This document shows, in pieces, positions 7,296 through 13,881 of a DNA stretch of 15,841 nucleotides (positions are counted from its first letter, which is position 1; every line of letters starts with the position of its first letter). The DNA is from CAYQUC01 sp048061315. Lineage in GTDB: Bacteria > Pseudomonadota > Gammaproteobacteria > UBA6429 > Thiohalophilaceae. The stretch is taken from the NCBI GenBank assembly GCA_048061315.1, contig JBGMRJ010000069.1, positions 1 to 15,841 on the forward strand, written 5' to 3'. The notes below the pieces were generated by a model. That model did no database searches. It saw only the letters and a program-made list of their open reading frames with translations, and was not told the origin of the DNA. A program made the translations under genes and the position numbers.

Positions 7296-7338
7296 TCATT
7301 TAATTTAACCATTTAAATCATACGGTTAAGTTAAATGA
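7296..7338. promoter_or_regulatory. Large near-perfect inverted repeat in divergent promoter region
   Basis: TCATTTAATTTAACC (7296-7310) and GGTTAAGTTAAATGA (7324-7338) are inverted repeats matching at 14 of 15 positions, the mismatch being G-U compatible in RNA, with a 13-base spacer. It lies 44 bases upstream of the SEL1 gene start in the spacer shared with the TrpD-like gene. No T tract follows on either strand, so a regulator site or leader hairpin is more likely than a terminator. Confidence 0.4.
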
Positions 7339-7432
7339 CTGTGGGCGAATAGTAGCGCGTTCTATTAGACTAGGGTTATATCTCTTAAGTGAGTGGTCAT
7401 AATAAAATCAACTACTTACAAATGAGTTATCC

Positions 7433-7444
7433 CCCTCTAGAGGG
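7433..7444. promoter_or_regulatory. 12-bp perfect palindrome upstream of the TrpD-like gene
   Basis: CCCTCTAGAGGG is a perfect palindrome, 65 bases before the ATG at 7510, flanked by TATCC and ATATA. A possible -10 hexamer TATATT lies between it and the start. The position suits an operator or activator site. The regulator is unknown. Confidence 0.3.
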
Positions 7445-7509
7445 ATATAGCAAGCATTTTTAGGGCTCGGTAGACTTGCGGCGCTATATTAGTAAAGTGA
7501 TAAGTACTT

Positions 7510-8601
7510 ATGACAAATCCAAATGCGTTACGACAGTGTATTCAAAAAGTGGCTACAGGCCCTGAATACAGTAAAGATTTAAGTTTGGAAGAAGCTCACC
7601 AGGCTATGTCGACCATACTCGGTGACGATCCTGATTTAGTTCAAGCAGCAGTATTTTTAATAGCGCTGCGCATGAAGCGTGAAACTGATGCTGAAAACAA
7701 AGGCATTCTACGTGCCATTAAAGATGTCTGTAATATCGTAACGGCTGATGTTGATGAATTAATGGATATTGCCGACCCCTACGATGGTTATTCTCGAGGC
7801 GTCCCGGTATCTGCATTTTTACCTGCCTTACTGGCAGAATGTGGCTTACCTGCTGTATCTCATGGCCTGGAGTCAGTAGGACCAAAATACGGTGTAACCC
7901 ATCGTATGGTATTGGAAAATTGTGGCGTTGACGTTGACTTGAGTCCTGAAGCTGCTGCAAAACGAATTTCAGACTCCAATATTGGCTGGGCATATGTTGA
8001 TCAAAAACACTCAACTCCTGCTCTGCATGATTTGGTGTCGTTACGACAAAGAATTGTAAAACGGCCGGTTATTACCACTGTTGAGGTGTTAACCGGGCCC
8101 ATTAGAGCAAAATCGAAAACGCATTTATTAACGGGCTACGTCCATAAGGCTTACCCACCGATTTATGCCGAATTGGCACGGTATTCCGATTTTGACAGTG
8201 CGGTGATTGTTCGAGGTGTTGAAGGTGGTATTACTCCTTCTCTTAAACAAGAAGCCATGATTCACCATTATCACGATAAGGGTGAAGAAAGCAGCACAAA
8301 AATTAAACCGGGTGATTGCCAGATTGAGCAACAAACACGCGCTGTACCGATTCCATCGGATATCAAGAAATCGGAACGTGCTGATGATATCGCCAATGAA
8401 TATGATGTTAAGGCTGTTGCAGAATACGCAGCAGAGTGCGGTAAAGCCGCATTAAGCGGAAAAACTGGGACTGCCTACGATAGTCTGGTATATTCTGCCT
8501 CAATTTGCTTAAAGCACATTGGAAAATATTCCACCCTGGGTGAAGCTGCAACATTTGTTCGCTCAGTGTTAGATTCGGGAAAGGCTTTAAAACGGCTTTA
8601 A
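7510..8601 (+). CDS. TrpD2-like protein (anthranilate phosphoribosyltransferase fold, YbiB-like)
   Basis: The 363-residue protein has the helical N-terminal domain and alpha/beta body of the nucleoside phosphorylase/phosphoribosyltransferase fold. Landmarks are ADPYDGYSRGVPV (88-100), LLAECGLPAVSHG (107-119), KYGVTHRMVLENCGVD (126-141), FVDQ-like AYVDQKHSTP (161-170), RPVITTVEVLTGP (185-197) and VIVRGVEGGITPS (232-244). The GTGGD loop that binds phosphoribosyl pyrophosphate in true TrpD is replaced by YDGYSRG, so it is unlikely to make tryptophan precursors. It resembles the TrpD2/YbiB branch, whose E. coli member is reported to bind nucleic acid rather than to work as a transferase. No trp gene is adjacent. 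It is divergent from the SEL1/MoxR operon and probably cotranscribed with the small gene 69 bases downstream. The ribosome binding site is weak. Confidence 0.75.
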   Translation: MTNPNALRQCIQKVATGPEYSKDLSLEEAHQAMSTILGDDPDLVQAAVFLIALRMKRETDAENKGILRAIKDVCNIVTADVDELMDIADPYDGYSRGVPVSAFLPALLAECGLPAVSHGLESVGPKYGVTHRMVLENCGVDVDLSPEAAAKRISDSNIGWAYVDQKHSTPALHDLVSLRQRIVKRPVITTVEVLTGPIRAKSKTHLLTGYVHKAYPPIYAELARYSDFDSAVIVRGVEGGITPSLKQEAMIHHYHDKGEESSTKIKPGDCQIEQQTRAVPIPSDIKKSERADDIANEYDVKAVAEYAAECGKAALSGKTGTAYDSLVYSASICLKHIGKYSTLGEAATFVRSVLDSGKALKRL

Positions 8602-8670
8602 TAATCCCGATTTAGATTAGAAAATACATTAATAAAATTTAATAACTTGTTGTAAATAGAGGAAAAAACC

Positions 8671-8865
8671 ATGAACCAAGAATATTATGATGCAGTAACT
8701 AAAATGGAAGAAGCTAACGTTCAAGACGAGTATATCGTTGGCTGGCAAGGTGGGTATTTACATAACCCTGAACGTGAAGAACAACGTGTCACTGAAGCCT
8801 ATACTGCCGGTTACGAAGACGGTCATAGCAAAAGCACTGATAACATTGCTAAATGGACTAAGTAA
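8671..8865 (+). CDS. Small Rmf/CrpP-like protein (64 residues)
   Basis: A strong ribosome binding site (GAGGA, about seven bases before the ATG) and clean codon use support this short gene. The product is acidic and soluble. Its core reads YIVGWQGGYLHNPE (21-34) followed by TEAYTAGYEDGH (41-52). The arrangement of a Gly-rich turn, a few residues, Asn-Pro, and after about ten residues an aromatic/Ala-rich GY turn recalls the ribosome modulation factor / CrpP family, where the pattern is G..A...G....NPY followed by W..GW. This is pattern resemblance only. I have a weak memory of similar small proteins in sulfur-oxidising gammaproteobacteria. It follows the TrpD2-like gene and ends just before tandem hairpins, so the two genes look like one transcription unit. 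Confidence 0.65.
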   Translation: MNQEYYDAVTKMEEANVQDEYIVGWQGGYLHNPEREEQRVTEAYTAGYEDGHSKSTDNIAKWTK

Positions 8866-8887
8866 AAAAACTATTTTTTACACGTCA

Positions 8888-8909
8888 TCTAAAATCATTT
8901 GATTTTAGA
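8888..8909. other. Perfect stem-loop between small gene and terminator
   Basis: TCTAAAATC (8888-8896) pairs perfectly with GATTTTAGA (8901-8909) around the loop ATTT. It lies immediately before the terminator hairpin and is probably part of the mRNA 3' end of the upstream plus-strand unit. It is AT-rich and has no T tract. Confidence 0.5.
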
Positions 8910-8937
8910 AAGGCAGTTATTTTAACTGCCTTTTTTT
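8910..8937 (+). terminator. Rho-independent terminator after the small Rmf/CrpP-like gene
   Basis: AAGGCAGTT (8910-8918) and AACTGCCTT (8924-8932) form a 9-bp stem around ATTTT, running into a T tract that ends at 8937. It closes the plus-strand unit. Read from the minus strand the same hairpin is followed by TTTCT, so it may also end the convergent gene at 8952, less efficiently. Confidence 0.85.
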
Positions 8938-8951
8938 ATGCCTGAATTTTA

Positions 8952-9521
8952 TTATTTTTTCAAATCGGCAACTATTTCCGGATAAAAATTCTTCATTGCT
9001 TTCATTAATGAATCAATCGAATCCGGTGCTTCAATATCGATGATTTGGGTAGTGATCCATTTATTAGCTCTATCGCCCATAACCTCAGTGACATAACCAC
9101 CAAAACACCGCAACATGGGGAAACTCGGATCAATATCTTCAAAATTAAATTCAGAATAGGCCGCCATACGTTCATTTAAAATTTTAACGAAATCCATTTG
9201 ATATTTTCCAGGGCCAATACAATCAACCATATTATCTTCATAGTGCTTTGCGAGTTTCATGGCTAATTCAGTCATGAATTTATTGCGTTCTTCGGCTGTG
9301 TAGTATTCAATCGTTAATCTATCGGCGATATGAGCAACAAAACACAAAAACTCGGTAATAACCTCAAGGCGTTGTTTATTAGAATCTGTTTGAAAATTTT
9401 CATTCTCTAAATTCAAAATTCCCTGTGAACCAATGCGCCAAATTATGAATGCTAATGCAGCAGCAGTTTCTTCAACTGAATGTTCTTTATCTTTTTTAAA
9501 CCAACGACTCTTAACTCGCAC
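8952..9521 (-). CDS. Conserved-looking hypothetical protein, 189 residues
   Basis: I do not recognise a named family. The GTG at 9521 is chosen as start because GAGGT lies seven bases upstream; the ATG eleven codons earlier has no such site and abuts the dyad at 9558-9585. The product is soluble, mostly helical, without signal peptide or membrane segment. Notable stretches are HSVEETAAALAFIIWRIGS (14-32), FLCFVAHIADRLTIEYY (58-74), DNMVDCIGPGKYQMDFVKIL (96-115), MLRCFGGYVTEVMGD (136-150) and IDIEAPDSIDSLMKAM (161-176). These dense, mixed motifs suggest a conserved functional protein rather than a chance ORF. It stands alone, convergent with the TrpD2-like unit and divergent from the gene at 9663. 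Confidence 0.75.
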   Translation of the reverse strand: MRVKSRWFKKDKEHSVEETAAALAFIIWRIGSQGILNLENENFQTDSNKQRLEVITEFLCFVAHIADRLTIEYYTAEERNKFMTELAMKLAKHYEDNMVDCIGPGKYQMDFVKILNERMAAYSEFNFEDIDPSFPMLRCFGGYVTEVMGDRANKWITTQIIDIEAPDSIDSLMKAMKNFYPEIVADLKK

Positions 9522-9557
9522 TTGAGTAACCTCATAAATTAGTGTTAAAACCATTAG

Positions 9558-9585
9558 CTATTAGTGGTCTTTGTGGCACTAATAG
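9558..9585. promoter_or_regulatory. Perfect 9-bp dyad between divergent genes
   Basis: CTATTAGTG (9558-9566) and CACTAATAG (9577-9585) are perfect inverted repeats with a 10-base spacer, in the 141-base divergent spacer, 36 bases upstream of the GTG start of the minus-strand gene. No T tract follows, so an operator or leader hairpin is likelier than a terminator. Confidence 0.35.
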
Positions 9586-9662
9586 TAGCCGCATGCTAGC
9601 ATAAAAAGAACAGCTATTTTAGTTTGGCAATTTAAAATTGACGTTAAAAATGACATGAGAAT

Positions 9663-10721
9663 ATGACTAACACATTTAACATTAAACCGATTTTATCGAA
9701 TATCCAATATAACTGTAATATTGCCGATGCTAAATACGCCGGTAATTTTACGCTGTGCATCTATCTGTTAAAAATGCGGGAATATTTTCGATGGGAAAAA
9801 GGTTATGGTTATTCATCGAATTTACCGCAATCGGACGTTGGACAATGGTTGGTTAAACGGGAAGCCTTATTATCCGATTTAGAAGACAAAGAATTCAATA
9901 CGCTCGAAATCAATAATAATGAGATCGATCCCTTTGATACTCAAAAAATTAATCAACATTTAGTCCCTAATGGTTATGTTTATAGTGCCGGTCTTGGTCA
10001 ACAGGCCAAACCCCATTTCTTTTTAGGAGCATTAGAAGAACACAGAAAATTTAATGGCTATAATATTTATATCAGCGATAAAGAGTATGCGCGAGAATTG
10101 TCTGCCTACCCCGCTATGTCGATCGGCACCGACATATTCATCAGACGTGAATCGCTAAGAAGAATGTTATGGGAGAAACTCGAAACATGGCGTTGGAATA
10201 AACCCCAAAATGCCATGCAACGTGCGCTTGAATTTTATAATTTTAATGATGATGTCGAACTGGCTCTCGATGAAATGACCTCGGTTGAAATTGAGACCAC
10301 AACATTACATGAAATTGGTGAGATAAAAGCAGGTGAGCTACTAGGCTCAAAATGGCAGGATTTATTAATATCACTGCCCCGATGTAAAGCTGAAATCATG
10401 CTTCGAGCTGTTCGGGATCATTTAGCCGATGCTCTGTTTACAATTCCCGCTCTTATTGAAAACAATCAAATTGCCAGTTTGCATTTTTACTTTGCTAACT
10501 TTGCATTAATGCGAAAAGAATTATTCCCGTCATTATTAGAGCACTATCAAACATTCGTTGAAACAAAAAACAGCTCAGAAATATTAGAGCACGTGAAAAA
10601 CAGTAAAGATCATTGGTTAAATCTCGCCAATAATGCGATAAAACTCCACGATCAACAAAACAAGAATAGCAATACCGCCATTACTAAATTAGAAGAATTA
10701 ATTCAAAATAATATCCTTTAA
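9663..10721 (+). CDS. Hypothetical protein with HExxE motif, possibly Sfum_1244-like
   Basis: This 352-residue cytoplasmic-looking protein has no signal peptide or membrane span. The N-terminal stretch YNCNIADAKYAGNFTLCIYL (16-35), with LKMREYFRWEKGYG after it, and the C-terminal half with TTTLHEIGEIKAGELLG (212-228) are the most distinctive parts. From memory they resemble proteins named Sfum_1244 family, a group of unknown function; I hold this loosely. HEIGE (216-220) resembles the HExxE variant of a metal site, but one short motif does not show catalysis. Other sections include YVYSAGLGQQAKPHFFLGAL (105-124) and CKAEIMLRAVRDHLADALFT (241-260). The ribosome binding site is poor (GAGA close to the ATG). 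The 2OG oxygenase follows after 58 bases on the same strand and may be cotranscribed. Confidence 0.7.
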   Translation: MTNTFNIKPILSNIQYNCNIADAKYAGNFTLCIYLLKMREYFRWEKGYGYSSNLPQSDVGQWLVKREALLSDLEDKEFNTLEINNNEIDPFDTQKINQHLVPNGYVYSAGLGQQAKPHFFLGALEEHRKFNGYNIYISDKEYARELSAYPAMSIGTDIFIRRESLRRMLWEKLETWRWNKPQNAMQRALEFYNFNDDVELALDEMTSVEIETTTLHEIGEIKAGELLGSKWQDLLISLPRCKAEIMLRAVRDHLADALFTIPALIENNQIASLHFYFANFALMRKELFPSLLEHYQTFVETKNSSEILEHVKNSKDHWLNLANNAIKLHDQQNKNSNTAITKLEELIQNNIL

Positions 10722-10779
10722 TTCTGCATTAAAAAATATTATCCTGTCACTTCTTTTATCACTATAAGTATTTAATGTA

Positions 10780-11370
10780 ATGTCAAAACCATTAACCAGT
10801 ATTCACGAAGTATCGAACAACAGTTTTATTTTCACAAAAGACAATGCCCTACCCGGTGATTTGTGCATTGAGATGATCAATCGTTTTGAAGAAAATACTG
10901 ACGATCAATATGAAGGCCGTGTCGGACAACAAGCTAATAAAGATCAAAGCATCAAAAAATCAACCGATCTTGTTGTGAGTAACAAAGCGCACTGGAAAGA
11001 TGTTGATAAAGCATTATTTCATTCATTAGGAATGGCGATACGTGAATTTCGTGAAACGTATCCCTATTTCAAAGGCCCCTTTAAAGACAGCGGCTATGCC
11101 ATTCAACGCACTAACCCTGGCGAACATTATCACTGGCATATTGATGGTGGCAGCCATGATTTTATGAACCGTCAACTAGTTGCTGTTTGGTATTTAAATG
11201 ACGTTGCAGGCCCCGGCGGTGAAACCGAGTTTTTATTTCAAGATGTTCGCATCACACCTGAGAGAGGCAAGCTGGTTTTGTTTCCACCGTTTTGGACTCA
11301 CGAGCATCGTGGTGTCACGTTGGAAAAAGGGGTTAAGTATATTGCTACTACCTGGGTTATTTTTGCTTAA
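10780..11370 (+). CDS. 2-oxoglutarate/Fe(II)-dependent oxygenase (prolyl 4-hydroxylase-like)
   Basis: Members of this superfamily use ferrous iron, oxygen and 2-oxoglutarate to hydroxylate proteins or small molecules. The 196-residue protein carries the full facial triad: HID (H120, D122) in NPGEHYHWHIDGG, and the distal histidine H176 in THEHRGV, with K186 ten residues later in the usual position to hold the 2-oxoglutarate carboxylate. VAVWYLND (134-141) and GGETEFLF (146-153) are the conserved central strands, and the chain ends in KYIATTWVIFA, the final strand of the jelly roll. It is a single-domain enzyme without targeting signal, so presumably cytoplasmic. The substrate cannot be predicted. 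The start has no obvious Shine-Dalgarno sequence, and a start-stop pair ATGTAA lies just upstream. It ends eight bases from the convergent DUF1338 gene. Confidence 0.85.
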   Translation: MSKPLTSIHEVSNNSFIFTKDNALPGDLCIEMINRFEENTDDQYEGRVGQQANKDQSIKKSTDLVVSNKAHWKDVDKALFHSLGMAIREFRETYPYFKGPFKDSGYAIQRTNPGEHYHWHIDGGSHDFMNRQLVAVWYLNDVAGPGGETEFLFQDVRITPERGKLVLFPPFWTHEHRGVTLEKGVKYIATTWVIFA

Positions 11371-11378
11371 TCCTTAAA

Positions 11379-12542
11379 TTAAACTTCAAGTGATGACTTA
11401 ATCACATGCGCAGCTTGTGCTGGTAAAAAATACTGATAATAAACACTACTATGAAGTGGATTATTAATATCGTATTCAATGTTATAAAGCTCAAAATAGT
11501 GTTTTGCTAAATCCCGGCTCATTTCTTTTCGAGATACAATTTCGAGTAATTTGGCATTTACCAGCATATCAGGAAGATGCTTTGATATTGATTTCTTTTG
11601 TTGCATTAAAGTGTCTGGTATTTTGTGATTTTTTTCGGGTTTAGTAAATACTTGGGTTAATAAACCCTCGGTGTAATATCCGGTTGGTGTTAAAACGCCA
11701 CGGCCATGATCAACCATTCGCGAAATAATATCCGGTAATGGAACTGCTTTGCGTTCACCCTTTTCAATTTTGGTTATCCGTAATGCTAGGTGGTGGGCTG
11801 TAAAACCATAAACCTGGTTCCAATGCTGGATGATTTGCTCGGGGTTCGACGTTTCGGATTGATCAACAAAAATTCGTAGCACTTGACCATTCGATAACAT
11901 TTTATAAAGTGGATAGGCACTCCAACCTTCATTAAACAAATAAAATTGTTCTGACTTGATTTGAGCTTGAGAATATCCGTAATTATTAATTAATAATTCA
12001 GCTACTTTTTTTGCGCTGTTATTTTCAGATGAGCCACAGCGAATTGCGATATGATCAAAATGGACTATCCAGTTTTGCTGTTTTGCGATTCTTAATAATT
12101 CCAAATCAGAATGACTGTATAACAAAGATTCAATGGATTTAACCGCAGTGTAACAATCCAGATTTTTTACAAAATTAACGATTAAAGAGACATCATTTGC
12201 TGTTATGGTATTTCGTGCTATCTCAAAAATTTCAGTTAAAAAATCTGCCGCATAGTCTGAAACCAATAATTCCGATAGTTCAGATTCAAACTTATAATCG
12301 TGTTTAATTTGGTAATACGCATCAATTAAATCTTCAATTGAAGTAATATTGTTACAATATTTTTCGACCCGATCACTGTGTTTAATGGCATCAAAGGGTG
12401 TTAAATTCAAATTAATCAATTGTTGTTTATCATTAGTAATATTCACTATTTCAGGGTGTAATGGATCAACATTCCAGGCGGTATCATCCTGAATGAGTTC
12501 ATTAATGAGTAAATACGCAAATTTTGTGTAGTTATCAGCCAT
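11379..12542 (-). CDS. DUF1338 family protein, likely 2-oxoadipate dioxygenase/decarboxylase (HglS-like)
   Basis: The C-terminal two thirds match the DUF1338 fold: FDHIAIRCG (162-170), GFTAHHLALRIT (246-257), PDIISRMVDHGRGVLTPTGYYTEGLLTQVFTKP around 270-302. In characterised HglS (YdcJ) of Pseudomonas putida an iron held by two His and one Glu converts 2-oxoadipate to D-2-hydroxyglutarate and CO2 in lysine degradation. H164, H250 or H251, and E292 are candidates for that site. The first metal histidine falls about 160 residues in, later than in HglS as I recall it, so this 387-residue protein seems to have an extra N-terminal helical part. It is divergent, over 71 bases, from a lysine/saccharopine dehydrogenase and an aminoadipic semialdehyde dehydrogenase, which strongly supports the role in lysine breakdown. 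There is no clear ribosome binding site. Confidence 0.75.
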   Translation of the reverse strand: MADNYTKFAYLLINELIQDDTAWNVDPLHPEIVNITNDKQQLINLNLTPFDAIKHSDRVEKYCNNITSIEDLIDAYYQIKHDYKFESELSELLVSDYAADFLTEIFEIARNTITANDVSLIVNFVKNLDCYTAVKSIESLLYSHSDLELLRIAKQQNWIVHFDHIAIRCGSSENNSAKKVAELLINNYGYSQAQIKSEQFYLFNEGWSAYPLYKMLSNGQVLRIFVDQSETSNPEQIIQHWNQVYGFTAHHLALRITKIEKGERKAVPLPDIISRMVDHGRGVLTPTGYYTEGLLTQVFTKPEKNHKIPDTLMQQKKSISKHLPDMLVNAKLLEIVSRKEMSRDLAKHYFELYNIEYDINNPLHSSVYYQYFLPAQAAHVIKSSLEV

Positions 12543-12565
12543 AGTGAAAAATAAATTTTAGTGCT

Positions 12566-12581
12566 TATACTTAACAGTATA
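12566..12581. promoter_or_regulatory. Dyad in the divergent lysine-catabolism promoter region
   Basis: TATACT (12566-12571) and AGTATA (12576-12581) are perfect inverted repeats separated by TAAC, in the 71-base spacer between the two divergent lysine-catabolism genes. It is placed to control both directions. It is AT-rich and short, so chance occurrence is possible. Confidence 0.3.
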
Positions 12582-12613
12582 GTATTTTATCTAACGCTCA
12601 TTAAGGTGAATTT

Positions 12614-13863
12614 GTGACAAAACAGACTGTTTTAATACTCGGTTGTGGAAAAATTGGATCATTAATATCATGCTTATTAAGCTCGAGTAATGATTACAAC
12701 ATTCATTTAGCAGACATTGATTTAAATCAGGTTCAATCAACAATCGATAATTATACCCTGAAAAATACCACGGCAGTTTCAATTGATGCGACCGATGAAA
12801 AACAGTTATTGGAGTTAATGACCAAAACAAAATTTAACGCCGTTATTTCCAGCTTGCCCTTTTTTTGTAATGTGATTGTTGCCAACACTGCGGGTAAAAC
12901 CAATACAGCTTATTTTGATTTAACTGAAGATGTTGAAGTGACTAATCATGTGAAAGCAATCAGTAAAGGCCTCAGCACACCGTTTGTTCCACAATGCGGA
13001 TTAGCACCCGGTTTTATCAGCATTGCGGCTGAATCACTCCTGGAGCATTTTGATATACTGGACTCGGTTAAAATGCGGGTTGGTGCCCTCCCCGTTAACC
13101 CCAATAATGCCCTGAAATATTCACTAACCTGGTCTACCGATGGACTCATTAATGAATATGGTAATATTTGTTATGGCATTGAAAATAAAAAAATAACCAC
13201 CCTGCAACCACTTGAAGGTTATGAAACCATTACTGTCGATGGTTTGATTTACGAGGCATTTAATACCTCGGGCGGGCTTGGTACGTTAGCTGACACCTAT
13301 AAAGATAAAATCACGACGATGAATTACAAAACCATTCGATACCCTGGCCATTGTGAACAAATTAAATTATTAATGAACGATTTAAAATTAAATGATGATC
13401 GCGATACTTTAAAACGCATTCTNNNNNNNNNNNNNNNNNNNNNNNNNNNNNNNNNNNNNNNNNNNNNNNNNNNNNNNNNNNNNNNNNNNNNNNNNNNNNN
13501 NNNNNNNNNNNNNNNNNNNNNNTATTAATGAACGATTTAAAATTAAATGATGATCGCGATACTTTAAAACGCATTCTTGAAAATGCAGTTCCTAAAACAA
13601 AACAGGATGTTGTGTTAATTTATGTTTCTGTTATTGGTTATAAAAATGATGTGTTAATTGAAGAAAATTACGTTCAAAAAGTATATCCAAAAGATATAAA
13701 CGGAATTACCTGGTCAGCGATACAAATTACTACTGCGGCTGGTATTTGTAGTGTGGTAGATATTGTATTACAGGATATTAACCGTTATAAAGGGTTTGTA
13801 ACACAAGAGCGGTTTTTATTGAGTGACATTTTAGAAAATCGCTTTGGTTGTTATTATGCGTAA
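12614..13863 (+). CDS. Saccharopine dehydrogenase family protein / L-lysine 6-dehydrogenase (interrupted only by assembly gap)
   Basis: The gene starts with GTG at 12614, five bases after AAGGTG. After removing the 100 Ns and one 55-base duplicate copy it encodes an uninterrupted 364 residues ending FGCYYA. An N-terminal Rossmann domain carries VLILGCGKIGS (GxGxxG at 10-15) and the acidic strand end LADID (32-36). FVPQCGLAPGFISIAAE (124-140), FNTSGGLGTLADTYK and YKTIRYPGHCEQIKLL are family signatures. The family includes saccharopine dehydrogenase (LYS9 type), which releases glutamate from saccharopine, and L-lysine 6-dehydrogenase, which deaminates lysine directly; both yield aminoadipic semialdehyde. 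The PQCGLAPG and TIRYPGH sections resemble the Geobacillus lysine 6-dehydrogenase as I recall it, and no lysine-ketoglutarate reductase is present, so direct deamination is possible. It lies 18 bases before the ALDH7 gene, forming an operon. Function beyond family level is inference. Confidence 0.8.
13368..13577. repeat. 55-bp exact duplication flanking the N gap (assembly artefact)
   Basis: The 55 bases at 13368-13422 are identical to 13523-13577, each beginning TATTAATGAACG and ending AAACGCATTCT, one on each side of the N run. They are the shared end of two overlapping contigs left unmerged, not a biological repeat. Deleting 155 bases (Ns plus one copy) restores the reading frame of the surrounding dehydrogenase. 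Confidence 0.93.
13423..13522. other. Scaffold gap of exactly 100 N
   Basis: One hundred N characters, the conventional placeholder length for a gap of unknown size. The flanking duplication shows the true gap is negative, so no sequence is missing. Confidence 0.97.
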
Positions 13864-13881
13864 TTAAAAGTTGAGATAATA

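Noticed and set aside
7296..7338. Inverted repeat as terminator or insertion-sequence end
   Set aside because: No T tract on either strand, no transposase and no target duplication seen.
7510..8601. True anthranilate phosphoribosyltransferase trpD
   Set aside because: The GTGGD phosphoribosyl pyrophosphate loop is missing and no tryptophan genes are adjacent.
10774..10779. Start-stop pair ATGTAA just before the oxygenase gene as a regulatory mini-ORF
   Set aside because: No ribosome binding site precedes it and such hexamers arise easily in AT-rich DNA.
13528..13863. Separate 111-residue ORF after the gap
   Set aside because: It is the C-terminal part of the dehydrogenase that starts at 12614; its ATG is an internal methionine within the duplicated 55 bases.
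12614..13863. Frameshifted pseudogene
   Set aside because: The frame change comes from the 155 artefactual bases (Ns plus duplicate); the merged frame is open throughout.
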